The position numbers were made by a program, and so were the translations under genes. DNA of 5,366 nt from Chloroflexota bacterium (GTDB lineage: Bacteria > Chloroflexota > Anaerolineae > Anaerolineales > UBA4823). Shown here in pieces: positions 1-5,366 of this stretch. Position 1 is the stretch's first letter; the number at the start of each line of letters is the position of its first letter. The notes beneath the pieces were generated by a model. The model worked only from the letters and a program-made list of their open reading frames with translations, was not told where the DNA came from and did no database searches. The stretch covers positions 1 to 5,366 of the forward strand of contig JAUWLJ010000180.1 in NCBI GenBank assembly GCA_030613705.1. Reading direction: 5' to 3'.

Positions 1-122
1 ACACTGCCATTTCAGATTCCCGACTTGAAGTAATCCCAGACGCAGGCCACCTGCCTAACCTGGAACAATCTCAGTTATTCAATCGAGCTGTTGAAAGCTT
101 CCTCTCTGCACTAAGCAATTGA
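1..122 (+). CDS. alpha/beta-hydrolase fold protein, C-terminal fragment (5' end outside window)
   Basis: The reading frame is open from the left edge (first full codon at 3) to a TGA at 120-122 and encodes the last 39 residues. The fragment reads ...RLEVIPDAGHLPNLEQ... and ends ...NRAVESFLSALSN. The pattern of a strand (LEVIP), then D/N-A-G-H, then a short loop with E-Q and a helix with F-N-x-A-V-x-x-F-L is the usual C-terminal end of alpha/beta-hydrolases, where the His of 'AGH' is the catalytic triad histidine. The nucleophile elbow and acidic residue lie outside the window, so substrate and reaction (esterase, lactonase, dehalogenase or C-C hydrolase) cannot be told. The gene ends 280 bp before the next credible gene on the same strand. 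Identity of the fold is fairly secure from this motif; specific function is unknown. Confidence 0.8.
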   Translation, partial: TAISDSRLEVIPDAGHLPNLEQSQLFNRAVESFLSALSN

Positions 123-324
123 TCCAACACCGGCGGAGTAAACCTGGATCAGAGTAACGGGTGAGCAATGCTTGGTGCTCCAGACATCTTTGAACATTGC
201 AATTACTTCATTAACTATATGAAAATATATTATTTTATGATCTGGAAGGAAGCCCAAGAATTTTATATTGCGGCACTGGCAGCCATCCGATTGGCGAGAA
301 AGAAATTTATTTTCTGGATCACTC
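123..324. other. Intergenic stretch upstream of the VOC gene promoter, no convincing gene
   Basis: This stretch is noticeably A+T-rich from about 200 to 320. A 7-bp inverted repeat (TGATCCA at 120-126, TGGATCA at 145-151, 18-nt loop) overlaps the hydrolase stop codon but lacks a following T-run, so it is at best a weak terminator. An 82-codon open frame starting at 168 crosses the promoter and the ribosome binding site of the next gene, overlaps that gene's start and resembles no family I know. I treat it as chance. Confidence 0.6.
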
Positions 325-353
325 TTGACTTAATAGAACGTATGTGCTATATT
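325..353 (+). promoter_or_regulatory. Sigma70-type promoter of the VOC protein gene
   Basis: A -35 box TTGACT (325-330, 5 of 6 consensus) and a -10 box TATATT (348-353, 5 of 6) are separated by exactly 17 bp. A TG dinucleotide at 345-346, one base before the -10 box, makes an extended -10. Transcription would start near 360, giving a leader of about 43 nt. This is the best-scoring promoter I can see in the window and suggests the VOC gene is transcribed on its own rather than from the hydrolase gene. Confidence 0.72.
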
Positions 354-388
354 ATAAACCCACCTGTCAGACCGGATTACACATCTAT

Positions 389-394
389 AAGGAG
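389..394 (+). promoter_or_regulatory. Ribosome binding site of the VOC protein gene
   Basis: AAGGAG lies 8 nt before the ATG at 403. It is a near-perfect Shine-Dalgarno sequence at ideal distance and fixes the start at 403. Confidence 0.85.
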
Positions 395-402
395 AGACAG
401 AC

Positions 403-768
403 ATGTCAGAACATAATATTGTCCATGTTGAATTTTCAGCCGAAGACTTAGAAGCTGCTGGGAAATTTTACCGCGAGCTCTTTGGTTGGGAAATCGAGCA
501 GATACCCGAGATGAATTACGCGACCTTCGACGACGGTGATAATGTCGGCGGTGGATTCAATCCAGTTACTGACACCAATCCAGCTGGGACAGTCCTTGTT
601 TATGTCGGCACTGACGATATCGATGCCAATCTTGCTAAAGCTGAATCGCTGGGCGGCAAAATCGTCCTGCCGAAATCAGAAATCCCTGACACCGGTTGGT
701 TTGGCATCTTCTCTGATCCCACAGGAAATGTCGTCGGAGTGTACACCCCCCTCCAGAAAGAATCCTGA
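403..768 (+). CDS. VOC superfamily (glyoxalase/bleomycin-resistance fold) protein
   Basis: A complete 121-aa cytosolic protein with two beta-alpha-beta-beta-beta half-modules, about residues 5-55 and 62-117. Seen directly: an opening strand IVHVEF with His8, a helix with F-Y-x-x-L-F-G-W (residues 22-29) and a closing D-P-T-G-N-V-V-G-V-Y (105-114). These are hallmarks of the single-domain VOC group often annotated as 'predicted enzyme related to lactoylglutathione lyase' (COG3324-like). In metal-dependent glyoxalases the residue two places after 'GNV' is normally a Glu metal ligand; here it is Gly112, so of the usual ligands only His8 is evident. The protein may therefore bind metal poorly or not at all, and glyoxalase I activity should not be assumed. 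The start is fixed by a strong ribosome binding site. It has its own promoter and a following hairpin, so it is probably monocistronic. Fold assignment is strong; substrate is unknown. Confidence 0.92.
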   Translation: MSEHNIVHVEFSAEDLEAAGKFYRELFGWEIEQIPEMNYATFDDGDNVGGGFNPVTDTNPAGTVLVYVGTDDIDANLAKAESLGGKIVLPKSEIPDTGWFGIFSDPTGNVVGVYTPLQKES

Positions 769-815
769 GCCAACAGAATAGAATTTAGATCACTAATTTC
801 TCATTCTCATGATGA

Positions 816-840
816 AGGCCGCCAGAAATGCTGGCGGCCT
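816..840 (+). terminator. GC-rich hairpin after the VOC gene, probable terminator without a T-run
   Basis: AGGCCGCCAG (816-825) and CTGGCGGCCT (831-840) form a perfect 10-bp stem with a 5-nt loop, 47 nt after the VOC stop codon. The stem is very stable, but the bases that follow (GATGCATATTAATGG) contain no run of T, and the reverse direction has none either. It may terminate transcription by structure alone, stabilise the 3' end of the mRNA, or block read-through toward the next gene. Confidence 0.6.
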
Positions 841-1050
841 GATGCATATTAATGGATTTCAAATCTAATTGGAAGAAAAGACAAGGGCAAACCTGGCTTA
901 CAAGTTGCTGTTTGGTTGCAAGCTCGGATCAGAAAACAACTCCTGCTGGTTGGCGACTTTTCATAAAACAGCGATTCTTCAATACATATCGAGGAGCATC
1001 CAATCTTAGAAGAATGATTGGGGGTTTCTCACATTGAGAATATTGAGGGG

Positions 1051-1072
1051 CGCGTAATGGTAGAATTGCGCG
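1051..1072 (+). promoter_or_regulatory. Inverted repeat upstream of the membrane protein gene
   Basis: CGCGTAAT (1051-1058) can pair with ATTGCGCG (1065-1072) across a 6-nt loop: eight pairs, one of them a G-U wobble in plus-strand RNA. No T-run follows, so it is not a standard terminator. Depending on where transcription starts, it could be a DNA operator or an mRNA leader hairpin. Functional role is unproven. Confidence 0.3.
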
Positions 1073-1130
1073 AATGTCACGGTGATCACTATCAATGCGT
1101 TCCGCTGCACACCGGATATCATGAAAAATT

Positions 1131-1134
1131 GAGG
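1131..1134 (+). promoter_or_regulatory. Ribosome binding site deciding the TTG start at 1140
   Basis: GAGG (extending to GAGGT) lies 5 nt before TTG 1140. A TGA at 1137-1139 is in the same frame immediately before the TTG, so no start further upstream is possible, and the next in-frame start candidates would cut into the first membrane segment. Confidence 0.6.
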
Positions 1135-1139
1135 TCTGA

Positions 1140-2333
1140 TTGGGTACTCCAGAGCGTTCTTCCAAGCGAATAAATTTCAACCGGCTCCTGGCCTGGATTT
1201 TTGCCGGCTTGTTCGTCATTTCCTCAATCGGGGTTATTTTCACATTTTTCCCCTCCAGAAAACTGCTCAGCCCAGATTTTTATAAACAAGCCCTTGAGGA
1301 TGTTCACATTTATCAGAGGCTGCCTTTGTCTATTGCCCAGCTTCTCGCCACGAATTTCACCCAGAATTCAGAGGAGTCCAGCTTAATTGAAAATCCACCC
1401 GTATACTTACTGATTTTGGATCAAGAGGAGTGGGAATCTATTCTTATCGACCTGATCAATCCTGCCTGGCTGCAAACCCAATCCGAGAATATCCTTGACC
1501 AATTTTTTAACATCTTGTTGATCTCGCCAGATCCTGTAAATACTCCCATCGAGGTCTCTTTACTGGAGGTTAAAAATCGCTTGGGGGGTCCGGAAGGTAT
1601 TCAAGCTTTCAATCAAATTCTGAAAGCACAAGACCCTTGCTCCGTAAACCAATTGATGGGGTTATTACAGCTGGGATTGGGAATGGAGACTTCCATAGAT
1701 TCCTTGTTGTGCCGCCCCCCCGATTACATCATCACCGAATTGAATCCAGTAGTCGAATCATTTCTGTCCGCGGCCGTCGCTCAAGTTCCTGACCAGCTAT
1801 TTTTCAACCTGCCATTATCCACGCTGGATAGCTCTCCAGGGGTAAATCCTGCGAACCTAAACCAAGGGGAAATTCCAGCACCGATAAGAACCCTGCGGCG
1901 CATAAACACATTAATCTCCTGGGGTCTACTGCTCCCATTGCTGCTGATTATCATGATGACAATTTTTGCCGTTCGCTCTCTGCGGGATCTTCTGCATTGG
2001 TGGGGTGGGACGTTCCTAACAGCCGGGTTAATCAGTCTCACTCTTTCGCTATCTCTGTTCCCAATTGTGAACTGGGGTTTCAACAATCTAATACCCAGCA
2101 AAACTAGCAACAATTTCGAATTAACAACTTTGCTGGTTCAGCTGGGCATCGGGGATTTATCCAGGGAGCTATCGAACATGTTGATAATGTCTGTCGTGAT
2201 ACCCGCAAGTGTACTAGCAATCATTGGATTTGCACTTCTTTTGGGATCCTATCTGCTTATACAGAGTTCCCCTCCCCGCGACATGCAGCTCATCGAGAGC
2301 ACAAATCCATTGAATGATACTGCTGATGGCTGA
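1140..2333 (+). CDS. Predicted four-pass membrane protein with large extracytoplasmic domain, function unknown
   Basis: A complete 397-aa protein I do not recognise by function. Seen in the sequence: a basic N-terminus (RSSKRINFNR) and a hydrophobic segment at about 16-38; a soluble region of about 215 residues (39-255); then hydrophobic segments at about 257-278, 287-311 and 346-374, and a short polar tail. Positive charges at the N-terminus and in the loop after the second segment (VRSLRDL) fit an N-in, C-in arrangement with residues 39-255 outside the cytoplasm. That domain has the protein's only two cysteines, Cys167 (DPCS) and Cys191 (LLCRPP), which could form a disulfide. The start is TTG, directly after an in-frame TGA, with GAGG 5 nt upstream. 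It has no close partner gene: the VOC gene ends 371 bp before it and mutS converges on it. I recall similar uncharacterised proteins in Anaerolineae, but this is memory, not a search. It is certainly a gene by length and membrane pattern. Confidence 0.85.
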   Translation: MGTPERSSKRINFNRLLAWIFAGLFVISSIGVIFTFFPSRKLLSPDFYKQALEDVHIYQRLPLSIAQLLATNFTQNSEESSLIENPPVYLLILDQEEWESILIDLINPAWLQTQSENILDQFFNILLISPDPVNTPIEVSLLEVKNRLGGPEGIQAFNQILKAQDPCSVNQLMGLLQLGLGMETSIDSLLCRPPDYIITELNPVVESFLSAAVAQVPDQLFFNLPLSTLDSSPGVNPANLNQGEIPAPIRTLRRINTLISWGLLLPLLLIIMMTIFAVRSLRDLLHWWGGTFLTAGLISLTLSLSLFPIVNWGFNNLIPSKTSNNFELTTLLVQLGIGDLSRELSNMLIMSVVIPASVLAIIGFALLLGSYLLIQSSPPRDMQLIESTNPLNDTADG

Positions 2334-2454
2334 GCTTATCACCCCCATTTCAATTGACTATCCTGTTTTCGGCTTATTAGTCTCAGGTAAATATTTCCAC
2401 ATCGCTGGATAAATTAATCCAATTCCCTGGTGAGCTAACTCAAAGATTCTTCCA

Positions 2455-2472
2455 GTAGGGAAAATTCTCTAC
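2455..2472 (+). terminator. Weak hairpin in the convergent gap between the membrane gene and mutS
   Basis: GTAGGGA (2455-2461) can pair with TTCTCTAC (2465-2472 region) to form about seven pairs, including one G-U, around a tight A-rich loop. A loosely T-rich stretch (CTTATTCGTTTC) follows in the plus direction, so it could end transcription from the membrane protein gene. It lies 122 nt after that gene's stop, and the stem is weak. In the minus direction the wobble becomes an A-C mismatch and no T-run follows, so it is not a good terminator for mutS. No better candidate is seen in 2334-2502. Confidence 0.22.
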
Positions 2473-2502
2473 CTTATTCGTTTCTCGGACAATTCCCCGC
2501 TT

Positions 2503-5082
2503 CTATTCACCTTCCTGCAAATACTTCCGTTTCCACTCATATAACTTGTTCAAAGCCTCTATTGGAGACAGCGTATTCATATCCAGCTGTTCGAGATCGG
2601 ACAGCAGGGGATTCGTCTCTGGAAAAAGTGCCAGTTGTTTTGGCGCCTCAGGATCGATGTGCACAGCCTTTCCAGAAGAGGATTCCAGCTGCTGCAGTAT
2701 CTCACTGGCGCGCTGTACCACCGGACCAGGCAAGCCAGCCAGTTGGCCAACATGGATTCCATACGACCGATCTGCACCACCTGGGACAAAGGTGTGCAGA
2801 AAGACGACCTTATTGGCCGCTTCACTGACCGCAACATTGTAATTTCGTACTCCTGGCAGCAGGTCCGCCAGCTGAGTCAGCTCATGGTAATGGGTTGCAA
2901 AAAGGGTCTTTGCCCGCAGGTTGGGGTGGTTGTGGATATACTCAACCACTGCCCAGGCGATGGATACACCATCATAGGTGCTGGTTCCACGCCCAATTTC
3001 ATCCAGGATTAATAAGCTGCGGCTGGTAGCGTGGTGCAGGATATTCGCCATCTCCACCATTTCCACCATAAATGTGGATTGCCCGGCGTATATCTCATCC
3101 TGCGCTCCAATGCGGGTGAAGATGCGATCCACCAAACCGATTCGGGCAGAATCTGCGGGCACGAAGCTGCCCACTTGTGCCATGAGGACGATCAATGCCA
3201 CCTGGCGCAAGAATGTCGATTTACCAGACATATTCGGTCCAGTGATAATCCGGATTCGCTCCTCAGGCTCAAAATATGCATCATTAGGGACAAACCGCTC
3301 AACGTTCATCAACTGCTCAACCACTGGATGTCGACCCTCTTTAATATCCAGAACATCCTCAGCAACCACCTCCGGTTGAACATACCCATTCAATGCCGCG
3401 AGTTCAGCCAGCCCGGCCAGCACATCCAGCCGGGCGATCGTGCGCGCAGAACTGAGCAATCTCTCTGCAGATCCTCCCAGTCGTTCACACACTTCCTTGA
3501 AAAGCCGCGCTTCGATCTCGTGGATACGCTCCTCAGCATTCAATACCAGCGTCTCATACTCTTTTAATTCCGGGGTGATGTACCGTTCAGCATTCACCAG
3601 GGTTTGCTTGCGAATATATTCCTCCGGAACCATATCGGTTTTCGTCTTGGTTACTTCAAGATAGTAACCAAAGACTTTATTGAAACCAACTTTAAGTGCT
3701 TTAATTCCTGTTCGACCCCGCTCGACCGATTCAAGATTGGCGATCCAATCCCGTGCATGCCTTGAACTTTCAACCACACCATCCAATTCAGCTGAGAATC
3801 CACTACGGATCACCCCCACATTCTTAAGGGTCGCTGGTGGGTCTTCTTCAAGAGCAATTTCGAGTAAATTTAATTCTTGCGAACAAAGATGCAGGTTTTC
3901 GATCTCTTCCAGCAGGGATGGTTCTTGATCCGGGAGTAAATCTTTCAATCCGGGAAGCTGCTTGAGAGTGCTACGCATGGCCACCAAATCACGTGGTTGA
4001 CCAGACCCCCCCACAATTCTTTGGGTGAGACGTTCCAGATCAGCCAGAGGTTTAAGTGCTGTGCGTAATTCTGCTCGACCAAGCCCGTTGGTCACAAAAT
4101 AAGCTACCCCTTTCTGCCTCTTATAGATTTGCTCCACATTCAATAACGGCTTGCTCAACCACTGGTAGATCAACCGGCTTCCCATCGGAGTAACTGTGTG
4201 CTCCAGCACCCCCAACAAGGCTCCGGTTTTCCCACCATCCCGGATAGTTACGGTCAACTCTAGATTGCGGCGTGTGGCTGCATCCAGGGTCATAAACTCG
4301 GTCAATTGGTATGTTGAGAGACTGGTCAGTAACTTGAGCGCTGCTGGTTGGGTTTCTGCAAGGTATTGAACGATACCACCCGCCGCAGAAATGGCGAGGG
4401 GTGAACCCCGAAGACCAAAACCATCTAAGGAAGCAGTTTCAAAATGATCAAGCAGAACATGTTGACAGCGGGCTGGTTCAAAACGCCAGGCTGGCCAAGG
4501 TGTCGAATAACCTGGCAATCCATCCTCGAAAAGAGTTGCCTCTGAATGCAGGATTTCTGCTGGGTGCAACCGCATCACCTCCGCCCGAACCGCGGCATCA
4601 ATATCTCTGGCAATAATTTCAGTTGCCGCGAATTCCCCGGTGGTGATATCTACATAGGCTACCCCTGCCCGATCATCCTGCCAGACTGTACAAGCCAAAT
4701 AATTATTCGCATCCCCTGGCAGCAAACCCGGTTCGACAACCGTCCCCGGGGTCACCACTCGAGTAACTTTGCGCGGCACCAATCCCTTGACTGGTTGATC
4801 GCCAACCTGATCGCAAATGGCTACATGGTAGCCTTTATCGATCAATCGCGCCAGGTAATTCTCTACAGCATGGTAAGGAATCCCAGCCATGGGAACCCGG
4901 ACGCCTTTGGCAATATTGCGCGAGGTCAATACAATATCCAGCTCCCGTGCAGTGATTTCCGCATTCTGATCGAAGGTCTCATAAAAATCCCCCAGGCGGA
5001 AAAACAGAATCGTATCTGGGTACTGACTTTTAATCTCGAGGTATTGTTTTCGAATCGGCGTATCATTCTTCGAGCGTGCCAT
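2503..5082 (-). CDS. mutS: DNA mismatch repair protein MutS
   Basis: A complete 859-aa MutS, close to the 853 aa of E. coli MutS. It binds mispaired or looped bases in new DNA and, as a sliding ATPase clamp, recruits MutL. Domain order: mismatch-binding domain I (about 8-120) with the F-x-E motif Phe33-Tyr34-Glu35 in GDFYE, where the Phe stacks on the mismatch; connector (about 125-250); lever and clamp (about 265-570); ATPase (about 575-770) with Walker A GPNMSGKS at 615-622 (Lys621), Walker B LLILDE with Asp694 and Glu695, the GRGTSTYDG signature, and ATHYHEL with His731. The C-terminus carries QLALF (816-820), a good match to the beta-clamp binding motif, and an SPIEALNKLYEW helix like the tetramer-forming tail. 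The start at 5082 (MARSKND...) is chosen because the 20 residues added by a TTG at 5142 do not resemble MutS. All key residues are intact. No mutL is adjacent. It probably has its own promoter in the divergent gap. Confidence 0.97.
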   Translation of the reverse strand: MARSKNDTPIRKQYLEIKSQYPDTILFFRLGDFYETFDQNAEITARELDIVLTSRNIAKGVRVPMAGIPYHAVENYLARLIDKGYHVAICDQVGDQPVKGLVPRKVTRVVTPGTVVEPGLLPGDANNYLACTVWQDDRAGVAYVDITTGEFAATEIIARDIDAAVRAEVMRLHPAEILHSEATLFEDGLPGYSTPWPAWRFEPARCQHVLLDHFETASLDGFGLRGSPLAISAAGGIVQYLAETQPAALKLLTSLSTYQLTEFMTLDAATRRNLELTVTIRDGGKTGALLGVLEHTVTPMGSRLIYQWLSKPLLNVEQIYKRQKGVAYFVTNGLGRAELRTALKPLADLERLTQRIVGGSGQPRDLVAMRSTLKQLPGLKDLLPDQEPSLLEEIENLHLCSQELNLLEIALEEDPPATLKNVGVIRSGFSAELDGVVESSRHARDWIANLESVERGRTGIKALKVGFNKVFGYYLEVTKTKTDMVPEEYIRKQTLVNAERYITPELKEYETLVLNAEERIHEIEARLFKEVCERLGGSAERLLSSARTIARLDVLAGLAELAALNGYVQPEVVAEDVLDIKEGRHPVVEQLMNVERFVPNDAYFEPEERIRIITGPNMSGKSTFLRQVALIVLMAQVGSFVPADSARIGLVDRIFTRIGAQDEIYAGQSTFMVEMVEMANILHHATSRSLLILDEIGRGTSTYDGVSIAWAVVEYIHNHPNLRAKTLFATHYHELTQLADLLPGVRNYNVAVSEAANKVVFLHTFVPGGADRSYGIHVGQLAGLPGPVVQRASEILQQLESSSGKAVHIDPEAPKQLALFPETNPLLSDLEQLDMNTLSPIEALNKLYEWKRKYLQEGE

Positions 5083-5088
5083 GCATCC

Positions 5089-5117
5089 ATTGTATGATGA
5101 GCGGGAAAAATCATCAA
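5089..5117 (-). promoter_or_regulatory. Putative mutS promoter, possibly giving a leaderless mRNA
   Basis: Read on the minus strand, TTGATG (5117-5112; 4 of 6) and TACAAT (5094-5089; 5 of 6) are 17 bp apart. Only 6 nt (GGATGC) separate the -10 box from the ATG at 5082, so transcription would start at or next to the start codon. No Shine-Dalgarno sequence precedes that ATG, which agrees with a leaderless transcript. The alternative is a promoter further upstream with an SD-independent leader; a perfect TTGACA at 5142-5137 has no matching -10 box at proper spacing. Confidence 0.42.
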
Positions 5118-5133
5118 GCTTATTGCATGATTT
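5108..5133. promoter_or_regulatory. Imperfect inverted repeat in the mutS/ABC divergent region
   Basis: AAATCATCAA (5108-5117) pairs with TTGcATGATTT (5123-5133): ten pairs with one unpaired C at 5126 and a 5-nt loop. It covers the candidate -35 box of mutS (5112-5117). On the minus strand the stem is followed by TTTTT-rich sequence (complement of 5106-5110), so it resembles a weak, A+T-rich terminator as well as an operator. Which of these it is, if either, cannot be decided from sequence. Confidence 0.35.
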
Positions 5134-5163
5134 GCTTGTCAACCGCTTGGTGGCCTTTTATTG

Positions 5164-5192
5164 TTGCGTTTTTTAACCCTTCAGCATATAAT
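5164..5192 (+). promoter_or_regulatory. Promoter of the ABC transporter ATPase gene
   Basis: A perfect TATAAT (5187-5192) is preceded at 17 bp by TTGCGT (5164-5169; only TTG matches the -35 consensus). Transcription would start near 5199 and leave a leader of about 31 nt containing the ribosome binding site. A second -10-like TATACT at 5201-5206 has no -35 partner. The weak -35 could mean that an activator is needed, as is common for sugar-transport operons, but no specific activator site is recognised. Confidence 0.55.
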
Positions 5193-5213
5193 CAAATCAC
5201 TATACTCGTTCAG

Positions 5214-5220
5214 AAAGGAG
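5214..5220 (+). promoter_or_regulatory. Ribosome binding site of the ABC ATPase gene
   Basis: AAAGGAG ends 9 nt before the ATG at 5230. Another in-frame ATG at 5221 directly abuts this site and is too close to be used efficiently, so 5230 is preferred. Confidence 0.8.
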
Positions 5221-5229
5221 ATGTATCCA

Positions 5230-5366
5230 ATGGCAAGCGTAACGTACGACCACGTCACAAAGCGCTTCGGGGAAGTTGTGGCTGTCGACAGTCTTGATAT
5301 TGAGATTGAAGACAAAGAATTTCTTGTTCTGGTTGGCCCCTCAGGCTGCGGGAAGTCCACCGCCCT
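5230..5366 (+). CDS. ABC transporter ATP-binding protein, UgpC/MalK-like, N-terminal part (3' end outside window)
   Basis: Forty-five complete codons are present before the window ends. The peptide opens with [20 protein letters not shown], and the Walker A motif GPSGCGKST falls at residues 36-44 (Lys42 binds the ATP phosphates). Phe13, in V-T-K-R-F-G, sits where the A-loop aromatic residue of MalK (Trp13) stacks on adenine. The whole N-terminus follows the MalK/UgpC/MsmX family, the cytoplasmic ATPases that power uptake of sugars or glycerol-phosphate through importers with separate membrane and binding proteins. Walker B, the LSGGQ signature and the C-terminal regulatory domain are beyond the edge, so substrate class is inferred from the N-terminus alone. 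The start at 5230 follows a strong ribosome binding site. The gene is divergent from mutS, from which it is 147 bp away, and has its own TATAAT promoter. Confidence 0.92.
   Translation, partial: MASVTYDHVTKRFGEVVAVDSLDIEIEDKEFLVLVGPSGCGKSTA

Larger units (their letters stand above)
841..1139. other. 299-bp non-coding gap upstream of the membrane protein gene
   Basis: No credible gene is seen on either strand. A 61-codon plus-strand frame starting at 852 has no ribosome binding site and no family resemblance; a 104-codon minus-strand frame (929-1243) runs antisense over the start of the next gene. The stretch does hold inverted repeats: ATTCTTC/GAAGAAT (974-980 and 1009-1015), an 8-bp stem at 1051-1072, and a GTGATCAC palindrome at 1082-1089. 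A weak promoter-like pair (TTGCGC at 1066-1071, TATCAA at 1090-1095, 18-bp spacer) could drive the downstream gene, but each box matches only 3 or 4 of 6 positions. Confidence 0.55.

Noticed and set aside
165..200. GCAATG/CATTGC inverted repeat upstream of the VOC gene
   Set aside because: Only six pairs with a 24-nt loop and no nearby functional signal.
168..416. 82-codon plus-strand open frame upstream of the VOC gene
   Set aside because: It covers the strong promoter and ribosome binding site of the VOC gene, overlaps its start, has unusual A+T-driven composition (many I, Y, F, K) and resembles no family.
974..1015. ATTCTTC/GAAGAAT inverted repeat
   Set aside because: Seven pairs across a 28-nt loop in A+T-rich sequence are likely by chance.
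852..1037. 61-codon plus-strand open frame in the gap
   Set aside because: There is no ribosome binding site before 852 and no recognisable motif, and its length is expected by chance.
929..1243. 104-codon minus-strand open frame
   Set aside because: It runs antisense over the first 100 bases of the membrane protein gene, and its translation has no family-like features.
2635..3012. Plus-strand open frames across 2546-5097, the longest 183 codons
   Set aside because: All lie antisense to mutS, whose reading frame and motifs are unambiguous. They are shadows of its codon composition.
5083..5142. 20-residue N-terminal extension of MutS from a TTG at 5142
   Set aside because: The added residues do not look like MutS, and the TTG is part of a TTGACA-like hexamer. 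Family members begin close to the ATG at 5082.
5221..5229. Upstream in-frame ATG for the ABC ATPase
   Set aside because: It directly touches the Shine-Dalgarno sequence, leaving no spacing. The ATG at 5230 has a 9-nt spacing and matches the usual family N-terminus.
1..5366. Novel defence system, mobile element, CRISPR array or RNA gene
   Set aside because: No direct-repeat array, transposase or integrase, terminal repeats with target duplication, tRNA or rRNA signatures, or defence domains were seen. The recognised genes are housekeeping or general metabolism.

Overview
This 5.4-kb window looks like ordinary chromosomal DNA from a bacterium with moderate G+C. The MutS sequence, the four-pass membrane protein of unknown function and the UgpC-type ABC ATPase start together suggest a member of Chloroflexota, probably Anaerolineae. 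That placement is inferred from remembered family resemblance and was not tested.

Layout from left to right: (1) the last 39 codons of an alpha/beta-hydrolase, plus strand; (2) a 280-bp intergenic stretch ending in a strong sigma70-type promoter and a good ribosome binding site; (3) a complete 121-aa VOC/glyoxalase-fold protein (403-768), followed by a 10-bp GC-rich hairpin; (4) about 300 bp with no convincing gene but several small inverted repeats; (5) a 397-aa predicted four-pass membrane protein with a large extracytoplasmic domain, starting at TTG (1140-2333); (6) a 169-bp convergent gap; (7) a full-length mutS on the minus strand (2503-5082); (8) a 147-bp divergent promoter region; (9) the first 45 codons of an ABC transporter ATPase on the plus strand (5230 onward).

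The genes do not form an obvious joint pathway. The hydrolase fragment, the VOC protein and the membrane protein share a strand, but the gaps between them are about 280 and 370 bp. The VOC gene has its own promoter and a downstream hairpin, so these look like separate transcription units. mutS stands alone here with no mutL beside it; its product is the mismatch-recognition ATPase of DNA repair. It is divergent from the ABC ATPase gene, which probably begins a transport operon outside the window.

I found no CRISPR array, mobile element, RNA gene, toxin-antitoxin pair or recognisable defence system. The points most worth a second look are the unrecognised membrane protein, the possible leaderless promoter of mutS with an inverted repeat over its -35 region, and the hairpins in the 841-1139 gap.
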